From: Microbacterium sp. M28
GTDB taxonomy: Bacteria > Actinomycetota > Actinomycetes > Actinomycetales > Microbacteriaceae
DNA: 64,000 nt
Assembly (NCBI RefSeq): GCF_025836995.1
Contig: NZ_CP107546.1
Coordinates: 1,674,001-1,738,000, forward strand
Direction of reading: 5' to 3'
Both the position numbers and the translations under genes were made by a program. Positions within the stretch are counted from its first letter, which is position 1. Each line of letters opens with the position of its first letter. The notes beneath the pieces are model-generated. The model was not told the DNA's origin. It made no database searches and worked only from the letters and a program-made list of their open reading frames with translations. This document shows, piece after piece, positions 42,504-50,003 of the stretch.

Positions 42504-43675
42504 GCCGGCAGCTCCTTGAACGTCAACAGGCGGTCACGATAGTGCTCGTACTGCTTACGACGGGCAACGAGCTCGCCCGGGAGACCAATACTGATGTCAT
42601 TGACCAGGGCGTCGAGCTTGTCGAGGGTTGCCACGATACGTTCCTGCTCAGCCCGCGGCGGGACGGGCACTGGGTACTTCAGGAACATCGGGCGTCGCAG
42701 CGACGTCACAGACGCATGTACCGACGTGCGTTCCAGGTACCTCGAGAAGTCTGAAACTAGATAGTGATAGATGAATCGGGAGTCGATTTGTTTGCCTGGC
42801 ACAACGCGATAAGCACGCTGATGGAGAGCGTACTTCCCATCGGCGAAGTGGAAGACTTTGCCAACGCCGACCCCGTCTCCGGCAGTGATGATTGCCTGCT
42901 CATCGAAGTCATACGAGTCAAGCCGTAGCGGTTCGCGGCCACGTGCGTAGAAAATGAACTCACCGTCCGGGGTCGCGTCTTTCGTATCGTGACTGCCGGT
43001 GCCGATCGTGGCGACTTCTCGCAGTGGTCGCCGCGGAACGTCATCCCCAAACGTCAAGAACTCAGTGCGATAGTGCTCGTACTGGGTGCGCCGGGCTTCC
43101 AGCTCCGCTTCCAGCTCCGCTTCCAGCTCCGCTTCCAGCTGAGTGAACTTATCCAACACTCGCACGATCTCGCGCTGCACCTCGAGTGGTGGTACCGGGA
43201 TGCGTGCCTTCGCAACGTTCTGCGTCGAGATCGACGAGATCTTTGAGGAGGAGATACTTCGCCGAATCTGGTCTCGAAACAAGCGGGAAGCGAAAAAGTA
43301 CGATACAAACTTGGGGTCCATCGAGCTCGAGAACGCATAGCACGCGTCATGGATCGCGATGGGTTCACTCCCCAGCCATGCGACAGACTTTCCAATGTCT
43401 TCGATCGTCTCGCCAGCTGATGCCATGACTACGTCGCCCTGCTGCGCGAAGCGAAGTGTGCGTGCACGTTCGTGCGATACGTAGGAGATGCTCTGAACTG
43501 CAGAAATGCCGTACTTGGTATATATCTCACCATAGTGAACGCACGGGACACCCGCGTCGATCATGTCGTCTTTGACGAAACGCTTCCCCCGCACGACCCT
43601 GCCGACATCGCCAAGCTGTTTGTACTCCACTCCGCTCGGGCACAGCTCCTGAATCAGGTCATCGATGCGGCTCAT
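42500..43675 (-). CDS. hsdS: Type I restriction enzyme specificity subunit HsdS
   Basis: A 391-residue two-TRD protein. TRD1 spans about residues 1-160, the central conserved helix 160-215 and TRD2 220-370; the closing helix repeats the ARRKQYEHYRDRLLTF theme of ARRTQYEHYRTEFLTF. The central helix contains four tandem LEAE units encoded by a 12-bp repeat. It sets the recognition sequence of the HsdMSR complex. The ATG overlaps mrr and the stop overlaps hsdR, each by four bases. Confidence 0.95.
   Translation of the reverse strand: MSRIDDLIQELCPSGVEYKQLGDVGRVVRGKRFVKDDMIDAGVPCVHYGEIYTKYGISAVQSISYVSHERARTLRFAQQGDVVMASAGETIEDIGKSVAWLGSEPIAIHDACYAFSSSMDPKFVSYFFASRLFRDQIRRSISSSKISSISTQNVAKARIPVPPLEVQREIVRVLDKFTQLEAELEAELEAELEARRTQYEHYRTEFLTFGDDVPRRPLREVATIGTGSHDTKDATPDGEFIFYARGREPLRLDSYDFDEQAIITAGDGVGVGKVFHFADGKYALHQRAYRVVPGKQIDSRFIYHYLVSDFSRYLERTSVHASVTSLRRPMFLKYPVPVPPRAEQERIVATLDKLDALVNDISIGLPGELVARRKQYEHYRDRLLTFKELPA
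43095..43140 (-). repeat. 12-bp tandem repeat in the hsdS spacer
   Basis: Three full copies of GCTTCCAGCTCC (plus-strand reading) and ten bases of a fourth encode four LEAE units in the central helix of HsdS. Each unit adds four residues, so slippage keeps the frame while changing spacer length. Confidence 0.9.
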
Positions 43676-44598
43676 GCGAAGAAGTCCTCATCGATCTCGA
43701 CGACCTTATAGGTCTCTTTCACCTGCACGCCAACGCCGTAGCGGATCATCAGGCTCGTCAGGCGTGTGCCGTCGATCAGGATGATGCGGGTCGGCACGTT
43801 CTCGGCGTAGGTGCGTGCGCCGTCGGAGAAGCGGCTGGTCGTGATGAAGACGCCACTGTCGGCTTTACCGCTGAGTGCTCCAACGAACGCCTGGAGGTCG
43901 GGGCGTCCGACAGCGTTGCCGTCTTGGTAACGCTTGGCCTGGATGTACACGCGATTGAGGCCGAGGATGTCCTGGTCGATAACACCGTCTATGCCTCCGT
44001 CGTTGCTGAGCTGGGTGACGCTGCCGGCCCCGGTGGTGCCGCCGTAGCCCATTGACAGCAGGAGATCGACAACCGCCTGCTCGAAGAAGCCTGGGTCTTT
44101 GTCCTGCAGCCGAGTGAGCAGCTCGACCGCGATCTCGTCGTGGATGCGCTCGATGCCGCTCTGCACCTGCTCGGTAGGAGTCATCGACGACTCTTCGGTC
44201 GGAGCGGTCTTTGTAGACTCGTTCGTCTTGCGGGTCGTGGTCGCCACGTACTCGCGGATGGGCGAGCTGGGATCCGCACCGAGCGCCTTGATGTCACGTT
44301 CCTTGGCACCGTTCGGAAACAGCTCGATGAGCTGCTTGCCGGCATCGGTGATCTGGTAGTGACCGCGTTTCGGACGCCTGAGCGCGCCGACGTTCGTCAG
44401 GAACGAGACGCCCCAGCCGATGCGGTTCTCATACTTGAGCGCGCTCCCGGACGGAAGCATCTCCTTCTTCTGCTCATCGGTGAGCTGCGCCTGATCAGCT
44501 ACGAGAGGCTGAAACTCGCGCCAGTGGCGGATGATGCCATCGCTCATCACCTTGAGCGTCGGGATCATGAAGCCTTCCCAGTTGGGCATGTCCGTCAT
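43672..44598 (-). CDS. mrr: Mrr-family restriction endonuclease
   Basis: A 308-residue protein. Residues 1-100 are the Mrr N-terminal winged helix (YQITDAGKQLIELFP). After a Thr/Ser-rich linker, residues 145-295 form the Mrr catalytic domain of the PD-(D/E)xK class: E174 in FFEQAVVDLLLSMGY, D204 in GGIDGVID and Q220-A-K222 in YIQAKRY. Mrr enzymes usually cut modified DNA (type IV). It is embedded between hsdM and hsdS with 4-base overlaps on both sides, which is unusual. Confidence 0.92.
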   Translation of the reverse strand: MTDMPNWEGFMIPTLKVMSDGIIRHWREFQPLVADQAQLTDEQKKEMLPSGSALKYENRIGWGVSFLTNVGALRRPKRGHYQITDAGKQLIELFPNGAKERDIKALGADPSSPIREYVATTTRKTNESTKTAPTEESSMTPTEQVQSGIERIHDEIAVELLTRLQDKDPGFFEQAVVDLLLSMGYGGTTGAGSVTQLSNDGGIDGVIDQDILGLNRVYIQAKRYQDGNAVGRPDLQAFVGALSGKADSGVFITTSRFSDGARTYAENVPTRIILIDGTRLTSLMIRYGVGVQVKETYKVVEIDEDFFA

Positions 44599-46166
44599 GA
44601 CCGCGCACCTTCCAGATCCACCACGATCTCATCGATCGCTGTACGAAGCTCTGCCTGGCGCGCGACGATGCGCGCGATCTCGGCGTTCAGCTCGACGATG
44701 TCGACTTCCTCGCGGGTATCCTCGGCCTCTACATACGACGACACGGCGATGTTGTAGTCGTTGGTGGCGATGTCCTCGTTGCTCACGACGGTGGTGAAGT
44801 AGTCCTCGGGCTCGCGCGTCGTGAACGCCTCGAGGATCCTCGCCTGGTGCTTATCGAGCAGCTTGTTCTTGTTGCCAACGCGCTTGAACTCGGCTGACGC
44901 GTCAATGAACAGCACGTCGCTGGTCTTCTTCGACTTCTTCAGCACGAGGATGCAGGTCGCGATCGTCGTGCCGAAGAACAGGTCCGGCGGCAACTGGATC
45001 ACGGTATCGATGTAGTTGTTGTCAACGAGGTACTGCCGAATCTTCCTCTCCGCTCCCCCGCGGTACAGCACTCCAGGGAACTCGACGATCGCTGCCGTGC
45101 CGTTCACCGCCAACCAGCTGAGCATGTGCATCGTGAACGCGAGGTCGGCCTTCGACTTCGGCGCGAGGACACCGGCCGGCGCGAACCGCTCGTCGTTGAT
45201 GAGCAGTGGGTTGGCGTCGCCCTCCCACTTGATCGAGTAGGGCGGGTTGGAGACGATCGCCTCGAACGGCTCGTCGTCCCAGTGCTGGGGATCGACGAGG
45301 GTGTCGCCGTGGGCGAGGTTGAAGTCGGCGTAGTTGACGTCGTGCAGGAACATGTTGATCCGTGCGAGGTTGTACGTGGTCAGGTTGATCTCCTGGCCGT
45401 AGAAGCCCTGGCGGACGTTGTTCTTGCCGAGCACCTTGTCGAATTTCAGCAGCAGCGATCCCGATCCGACGGCCGGATCGTAGACCTTGTTGACCTGTGT
45501 CTTGCCGACCACCGTGATGCGGGCCAGCAGTTCGGAGACTTCCTGCGGCGTGTAGTACTCGCCACCGGACTTGCCGGCGTTGGCGGCGTACATCTGCATC
45601 AGGTACTCGTAGGCGTCGCCGAACAGGTCGATCGAGTTGTCTTCCCACCGCCCCAGCGGCAGGTCACCGATCGCGTCGAGCAGCTTCACCAGCTTCTGAT
45701 TGCGCTTGGCAACCGTCGAGCCGAGCTTGTTGCTGTTGACATCCAGGTCGTCAAACAGACCCTTGATGTCGTCCTCACTGTCCGTACCCAGCGCCGACGC
45801 CTCGATGTTCTTGAAGACGCGCTCGAGCGTCTCGTTGAGGTTCTCGTCCCGCGCCGCACGCTCCCGCACGTTGGCGAACAGATCGGACGGCAGGATATAG
45901 AACCCTTTCTCCGCGACAACCTCGTCGCGCGCGAACTCCGCGTCAGAGTCCGCCGTCAGCCGGTAGTCGAACAACGCATCGCCCGCATCATGCTCGTGCT
46001 TGTTGAGGTACGCCGTGAGATTCTCAGAAATGAACCGGTAGAAGAGCATCCCCAGCACGTACGATTTGAAGTCCCACCCGTCGACGCTGCCTCGAAGGTC
46101 GTTCGCGATGCGCCAGATGGTCCTATGCAGCTCGGCACGCTGCGCCTCTTTGGTGGTCGGTGCCAT
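44595..46166 (-). CDS. hsdM: Type I restriction enzyme methylase subunit HsdM
   Basis: A 523-residue adenine-N6 DNA methyltransferase. The N-terminal helical domain includes FKSYVLGMLFYRFISENL. SAM motif I is YDPAVGSGSLLL and catalytic motif IV is NPPYSIKW. The C-terminus interacts with HsdS. ATG 46166 has a strong GGAGGAG site. It is the first gene of the coupled cluster, and its stop overlaps mrr by four bases. Confidence 0.96.
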   Translation of the reverse strand: MAPTTKEAQRAELHRTIWRIANDLRGSVDGWDFKSYVLGMLFYRFISENLTAYLNKHEHDAGDALFDYRLTADSDAEFARDEVVAEKGFYILPSDLFANVRERAARDENLNETLERVFKNIEASALGTDSEDDIKGLFDDLDVNSNKLGSTVAKRNQKLVKLLDAIGDLPLGRWEDNSIDLFGDAYEYLMQMYAANAGKSGGEYYTPQEVSELLARITVVGKTQVNKVYDPAVGSGSLLLKFDKVLGKNNVRQGFYGQEINLTTYNLARINMFLHDVNYADFNLAHGDTLVDPQHWDDEPFEAIVSNPPYSIKWEGDANPLLINDERFAPAGVLAPKSKADLAFTMHMLSWLAVNGTAAIVEFPGVLYRGGAERKIRQYLVDNNYIDTVIQLPPDLFFGTTIATCILVLKKSKKTSDVLFIDASAEFKRVGNKNKLLDKHQARILEAFTTREPEDYFTTVVSNEDIATNDYNIAVSSYVEAEDTREEVDIVELNAEIARIVARQAELRTAIDEIVVDLEGARS

Positions 46167-46260
46167 AGGTTTGTCTCCTCCGCGCCACTGCGCAATCACG
46201 GTGCTGGGTTGTTCGTTCACAGGCTATCGGCGGCCACTGACGCTCGGGGCTCCAGCAGCA

Positions 46261-47175
46261 TCAGCGCGTCGCGTAGAACGCCACGGCTGCTGCTGCCGTC
46301 ACGTTCAACGAGTCGACTCCGCCCATCATCGGGATCGTGACCCGGCGATCGAGTAGAGCATCAGTTTCCCGCGTGATGCCGTGGCCTTCGGTGCCGAACA
46401 CGAGAGCGAGCTTCTCGTGATCCTCGGCCACCAGCTCGTCGAGGGTGATCGCGCCTTCCCCCAACGTCATGCCGGCCAGGACATAGCCAGCCGCCTTAAG
46501 CTCCGCAATGCCCTTTGTCCAATCGGGGATCCGTGTCCACGGCACTTGGAAAACCGTGCCCATCGAGACCCGTACCGAGCGCCGGTACAGCGGGTCAGCG
46601 CAGGTCGGAGACACCAGCACCGCATCGAGGCCCAAGGCGGCTGCATTACGGAAGGCGCTGCCGACGTTGGTATGGTCAACGAGCCCCTCCAGCACCGCGA
46701 TCCGACTGCGTCTGCGAGGCTCGGCGGCGGGTTCCGGATGGGCTAGTTTGGGACCACACACGTTGGTGTGATCGAGCAGCCCCTCGAGCACGGCGATGCG
46801 CACACGCGGACCCGCCGTGGTCGAGACCCGGTCGATCATCTCCCCCACCGACGGGAGCGCTGGACGGTGCATCGACGCCAGTGCGCCGCGGTGCACGGCG
46901 TACCCCGTGACCCGCTCTGCGACCTCGTCCGGGACCAGATAGACCGGGACGTCTTGATCCCCGAGGATCGACGCGATGCCGGAGACCCAGCGCCGCTGCG
47001 TCATCACCGAACGCGGGCGGTGACCCGCAGCGCAGGCCCGCTCGATCACCTTGGCCGACTCGGCGATGTAGAGACCGCCGACCGGCTCCTGCACGCGACG
47101 CAGCGCGGTGTCGGTGAGATCGCGGTAGTCGTCCAGCCGCGGGTCGTCGGCGTCGGTCACGTGCTGGAGGTCCAC
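46261..47175 (-). CDS. TrmH/SpoU family RNA methyltransferase, patched at the island junction
   Basis: A 304-residue 2'-O-methyltransferase. The N-terminal substrate domain (DLQHVTDADDPRLDDYRDL, VGGLYIAESAKVIERA) leads to a SPOUT knot with motif 1 NVGSAFRNAAALG, motif 2 LVFGTEGHG and motif 3 IPMMGGVDSLNV. Between them RIAVLEGL-x-DHTNV occurs twice, 32 residues apart, so the protein is longer than its relatives by an in-frame insert. The start was taken at GTG 47175. It acts on rRNA or tRNA; the target base is unknown. Divergent from the sirtuin gene. Confidence 0.88.
   Translation of the reverse strand: MDLQHVTDADDPRLDDYRDLTDTALRRVQEPVGGLYIAESAKVIERACAAGHRPRSVMTQRRWVSGIASILGDQDVPVYLVPDEVAERVTGYAVHRGALASMHRPALPSVGEMIDRVSTTAGPRVRIAVLEGLLDHTNVCGPKLAHPEPAAEPRRRSRIAVLEGLVDHTNVGSAFRNAAALGLDAVLVSPTCADPLYRRSVRVSMGTVFQVPWTRIPDWTKGIAELKAAGYVLAGMTLGEGAITLDELVAEDHEKLALVFGTEGHGITRETDALLDRRVTIPMMGGVDSLNVTAAAAVAFYATR
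46664..46770. repeat. Right junction: duplicated trmH segment with two att-like copies
   Basis: ACGTTGGTATG (46664-46674) and ACGTTGGTGTG (46760-46770) are exactly 96 bases apart, and each lies in a copy of the DHTNV codons. The outer copy belongs to the resident 5' part of trmH and the inner one to the incoming 3' part. Confidence 0.6.
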
Positions 47176-47251
47176 CCGTCCACTCTGCCATCCCGCGTCC
47201 GGCCGCCGCTCGGCACCGTCGACACGCCGTAGACTCACTCAGGGAGGTTCC

Positions 47252-48091
47252 GTGAGCGTGACGATGACTGCCGATCTGGCCGACGGCGTCGCGCGCACCG
47301 TGGAACTGCTGCAGGGCAAGCGGATAGCGCTGCTCACCGGGGCCGGGATCTCGACGGACTCCGGCATCCCCGCCTATCGCGGCGAAGGCGCACCCGTGCG
47401 TGCGGATCCGATGACGGCACAGCGCTATCTCGCCGACGAATCCGCTCGCCGTCGCTACTGGATCGGCGGACACCTCGGCTGGCGCGCGTTCGCTCGGGCG
47501 GCGCCGAACGCCGGTCACCTGGCTCTGGCAGAGATGGAGCGCGACGGACTCGTCAGCGGTGTCATCACGCAGAACGTCGACGGGCTTCATCTGCGCGCAG
47601 GCAGCTCGCATGTGATCGAGGTCCACGGCACCATGCGCCGCGTCCTGTGCCTGCAGTGCGGCCAGGTGTTCGACCGCCGGGACGTCGCCGCGCAGATCGA
47701 GGAGCGCAATCCCTGGATCACGGTCCCGGAGAACATCCCTCTGAATCCGGACGGCGACGTGACGCCCGAGACGGCTGACGGGTTCGTCGTGCCGACGTGC
47801 ACCGTGTGCGGCGGAATGTTGAAGCCCGATGTCGTCTTCTTCGGCGAGTACGTTCCCGCCGATCGCTTCCGTGCGGCCGAATCGCTGCTGCGCGGCAGCT
47901 CGGCGATGATCGTCGCCGGTTCGTCGCTCGTCGTGAACTCCGGTGTGCGGCTGGTCGAACGCGCCAGACGCCGCGGTATCCCTCTCATCATCATCAATCG
48001 CGAGCCGACCAGAGCGGATGCCTGGGCGGACGTGACGCTCGCAGGCGGCACGAGCGACATCATCCCCGCGATCCAGGAGCAGCTGCAGTGA
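47252..48091 (+). CDS. SIR2 family NAD-dependent protein deacylase
   Basis: A 279-residue sirtuin. The NAD site has GAGISTDSGIPAYRG and TQNVDGLHLRAG; the catalytic His is in VIEVHGT. Zn is held by CLQCG and CTVCGG, and PDVVFFGE is the substrate groove strand. GTG 47252 follows GGGAGG. It removes acyl groups from Lys using NAD+. Its stop overlaps the start of the phosphatase gene (GTGA). Confidence 0.93.
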   Translation: MSVTMTADLADGVARTVELLQGKRIALLTGAGISTDSGIPAYRGEGAPVRADPMTAQRYLADESARRRYWIGGHLGWRAFARAAPNAGHLALAEMERDGLVSGVITQNVDGLHLRAGSSHVIEVHGTMRRVLCLQCGQVFDRRDVAAQIEERNPWITVPENIPLNPDGDVTPETADGFVVPTCTVCGGMLKPDVVFFGEYVPADRFRAAESLLRGSSAMIVAGSSLVVNSGVRLVERARRRGIPLIIINREPTRADAWADVTLAGGTSDIIPAIQEQLQ

Positions 48092-48675
48092 CTCTCATCA
48101 CCCTCGTCCGACACGGCCAGACGGACTGGAATCTCGACCGCCGCATCCAGGGGTCCACCGACATCCCACTCAACGAGACCGGTCGCCGCCACGCGCTCGA
48201 AGCGGCCGCCGCGCTGTCCGGTGGCACGCACCACGCCATCTACGCCAGCCCGCTCGTCCGCGCACACGAGACGGCGCGGATCATCGCGGAACGGATCGGA
48301 CTCGGTGAGCCGGAGCTCGTCACGGACCTGCGCGAGCGCGAGTTCGGTGAAGCCGAGGGGATGCTGGTCGCCGACTACCTCGACCGCTACGGGGACTGGC
48401 ATGCCGACGTCCCCGGAGCCGAGACCTTCGCCCAGGTGCGCGACCGTGCTCTCGGAGCGCTCGACGTCATCGCCAGACAGTCACGCCGCCGCTCTGCTCC
48501 CGTCGCCGAATCCGTGATCGTGGTGGCGCACGGCGGTGTGATCCGCTCGCTGCTCGACCACGCGTCCGGCGGCACCATGCCGCTGGTCGGCGTGCCGCTG
48601 GCCAACGGCTCCGTGCATCGCTTCGAGGCGTCGCCCGACGTGCTGCGGCTCCTGGAGACCGTGTCGGCTCCGTAG
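48088..48675 (+). CDS. Histidine phosphatase family protein (phosphoglycerate mutase-like)
   Basis: A 195-residue enzyme. The phospho-His motif is LVRHGQTDWN at the very start; ASPLVRAHETARI has the second Arg, DLREREFGEAEG the acid region and VVAHGGVIRSLL the second catalytic His. These belong to the cofactor-dependent PGM-like branch with diverse phosphatase substrates. It is translationally coupled to the sirtuin. Confidence 0.9.
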   Translation: MTLITLVRHGQTDWNLDRRIQGSTDIPLNETGRRHALEAAAALSGGTHHAIYASPLVRAHETARIIAERIGLGEPELVTDLREREFGEAEGMLVADYLDRYGDWHADVPGAETFAQVRDRALGALDVIARQSRRRSAPVAESVIVVAHGGVIRSLLDHASGGTMPLVGVPLANGSVHRFEASPDVLRLLETVSAP

Positions 48676-48699
48676 ATCCGCGGCACGCGGAGCCCGCAT

Positions 48700-49521
48700 T
48701 CAGCGCGTGTCGGCTCGATTCGCTCGCTCGACGAGCGAAGAAGCGTGACGCAGCACTGGCTCGTCGATCATCCTGCCGTCGAAGCGGAAGACGCCTCGTT
48801 CGCCGACGGCAGCGGCCAGCACCGCTTCGGCCCAGGTGACCTCGGCGGGCTCCGGCCGATAGGCGCCGCGGATCACCGCCACTTGACCTGGGTGGATACA
48901 TGCCGTGGCGGAGAATCCGCTCGCCGCGGCATCCGATGCCTCCTCCGCGAGCCCTGCGAGGTCGTCGATCGCGATGTGCACCGCGTCGATCGCGGCCTTG
49001 CCGCGCGCGCCCGCTTCCAGCAGGACGCGTGAGCGAGCGAATCGGGCGATGTCCCGGTACCGTCCGTCCTGGCCGCGGCTGGACGTGCCGCCGAGCGAGG
49101 CCACGAGATCCTCGGCCCCCCACATGAGGCCCACGACGCGCTCATGATCGGCCAGACGGTCGGCCGCGGCCACGCCCCGTGCCGTCTCGCACAGCGCGAT
49201 GAGCGAGAACCGCGGATCGAAGGCCTCCAGGGCCGCAGGGTCCTCCGCCTTCGCGACCATGACCGTGCGGAAGTCGGTCTGCGACAGCGTCGCCAGGTCG
49301 CTGGCGAACTCGCCCGAATCCGCTGCGTTGACGCGCACGATCACCCGGTCGGGGTCGACATGCGCGTCGATGAGGTTGCCGCGTGCGGCGGCCTTGTCCG
49401 CAGGTGCGACCGCGTCCTCGAGGTCGAGGATGACGGCATCCGCCCGGTCGAGCGCCTTCGCGAACCGCTCCGGACGGTCCGCAGGACAGAACAGCAGCGC
49501 GGGTCCGAGATCGAATGTCAT
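48700..49521 (-). CDS. citE: CitE-like hydroxyacyl-CoA lyase (HpcH/HpaI family)
   Basis: A 273-residue TIM-barrel lyase: LLFCPADRPERFAKAL at the CoA-binding start, ILDLEDAVAP, catalytic Arg in VRVNA, Glu in ALCETARGV and metal ligand in WGAEDLV. Its place after accD1-accA1-ACAD-MaoC matches Rv2498c, known as a stereospecific lyase for citramalyl-CoA and HMG-CoA in itaconate and leucine breakdown. So it probably yields acetyl-CoA and acetoacetate. The start overlaps the MaoC stop by four bases. Confidence 0.88.
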   Translation of the reverse strand: MTFDLGPALLFCPADRPERFAKALDRADAVILDLEDAVAPADKAAARGNLIDAHVDPDRVIVRVNAADSGEFASDLATLSQTDFRTVMVAKAEDPAALEAFDPRFSLIALCETARGVAAADRLADHERVVGLMWGAEDLVASLGGTSSRGQDGRYRDIARFARSRVLLEAGARGKAAIDAVHIAIDDLAGLAEEASDAAASGFSATACIHPGQVAVIRGAYRPEPAEVTWAEAVLAAAVGERGVFRFDGRMIDEPVLRHASSLVERANRADTR

Positions 49522-49994
49522 CGCTCCCCCTCAGGACGGCAGTGCACGAGCACGGTCCGCGTCGCGGTGGCGACGATCTCTCCGTCCTGGTTGCGGCCGG
49601 TGTGCGCGACCGTGCAGATGCCCTGCCCAGGCCGGGAGGACGAGAGCCGCTTGTCGGTCACGACGCTCTCCGTGTACAGCGTGTCGCCGGCGAACAGCGG
49701 ATGCGGGAACCGGATGTCGCTCAGCCCGAGCTGCGCGACCAGCGTCCCCTGCGTGAGCTGAGCGACCGATGAGCCGACCATCGTCGACAGCGTCCACATC
49801 GAGTTCATCAGCGGACGCCCGAACTCCTGGGTGGAGGCGTACGCGGCATCCAGGTGCAGCGCCTGCGTGTTCATGGTGAGCGTGGTGAACAGCACATTGT
49901 CGGCCTCTGTGGCGGTGCGACCCGGCCGATGCAGATACGTCGCGCCGAGGTCGAACTCCTCGTAGTACAGCCCACGCTGCACGATCACGGTCAT
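49518..49994 (-). CDS. MaoC family hydratase
   Basis: A 158-residue hotdog-fold protein. The (R)-hydratase active-site region has Asp and His in NTQALHLDAAYA, with FPHPLFAGDTLYTES as the substrate strand. By position (between acyl-CoA dehydrogenase and CitE, as Rv2499c) it should hydrate methylglutaconyl-CoA or a similar enoyl-CoA. ATG 49994 lies nine bases after the dehydrogenase stop. Confidence 0.85.
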   Translation of the reverse strand: MTVIVQRGLYYEEFDLGATYLHRPGRTATEADNVLFTTLTMNTQALHLDAAYASTQEFGRPLMNSMWTLSTMVGSSVAQLTQGTLVAQLGLSDIRFPHPLFAGDTLYTESVVTDKRLSSSRPGQGICTVAHTGRNQDGEIVATATRTVLVHCRPEGER

Positions 49995-50003
49995 GGCTCC
50001 ACG

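Larger units (their letters stand above)
38628..46770. mobile_element. Genomic island carrying type I restriction-modification and Mrr genes
   Basis: About 8.1 kb lies between two broken points of a TrmH gene: 38628 on the left and 46760-46770 on the right, each marked by a copy of ACGTTGRTGTG. Inside are two small orphan reading frames, hsdR, hsdS, mrr, hsdM and a replacement 3' end of trmH. Parts of hsdS (43200-43560) are visibly poorer in GC than neighbours. No integrase or transposase was found, so either it has been lost or entry was by recombination. Confidence 0.7.

Noticed and set aside
43095..43140. Short tandem repeat considered as a CRISPR remnant
   Set aside because: The unit is 12 bp with no spacers and lies in frame inside hsdS.
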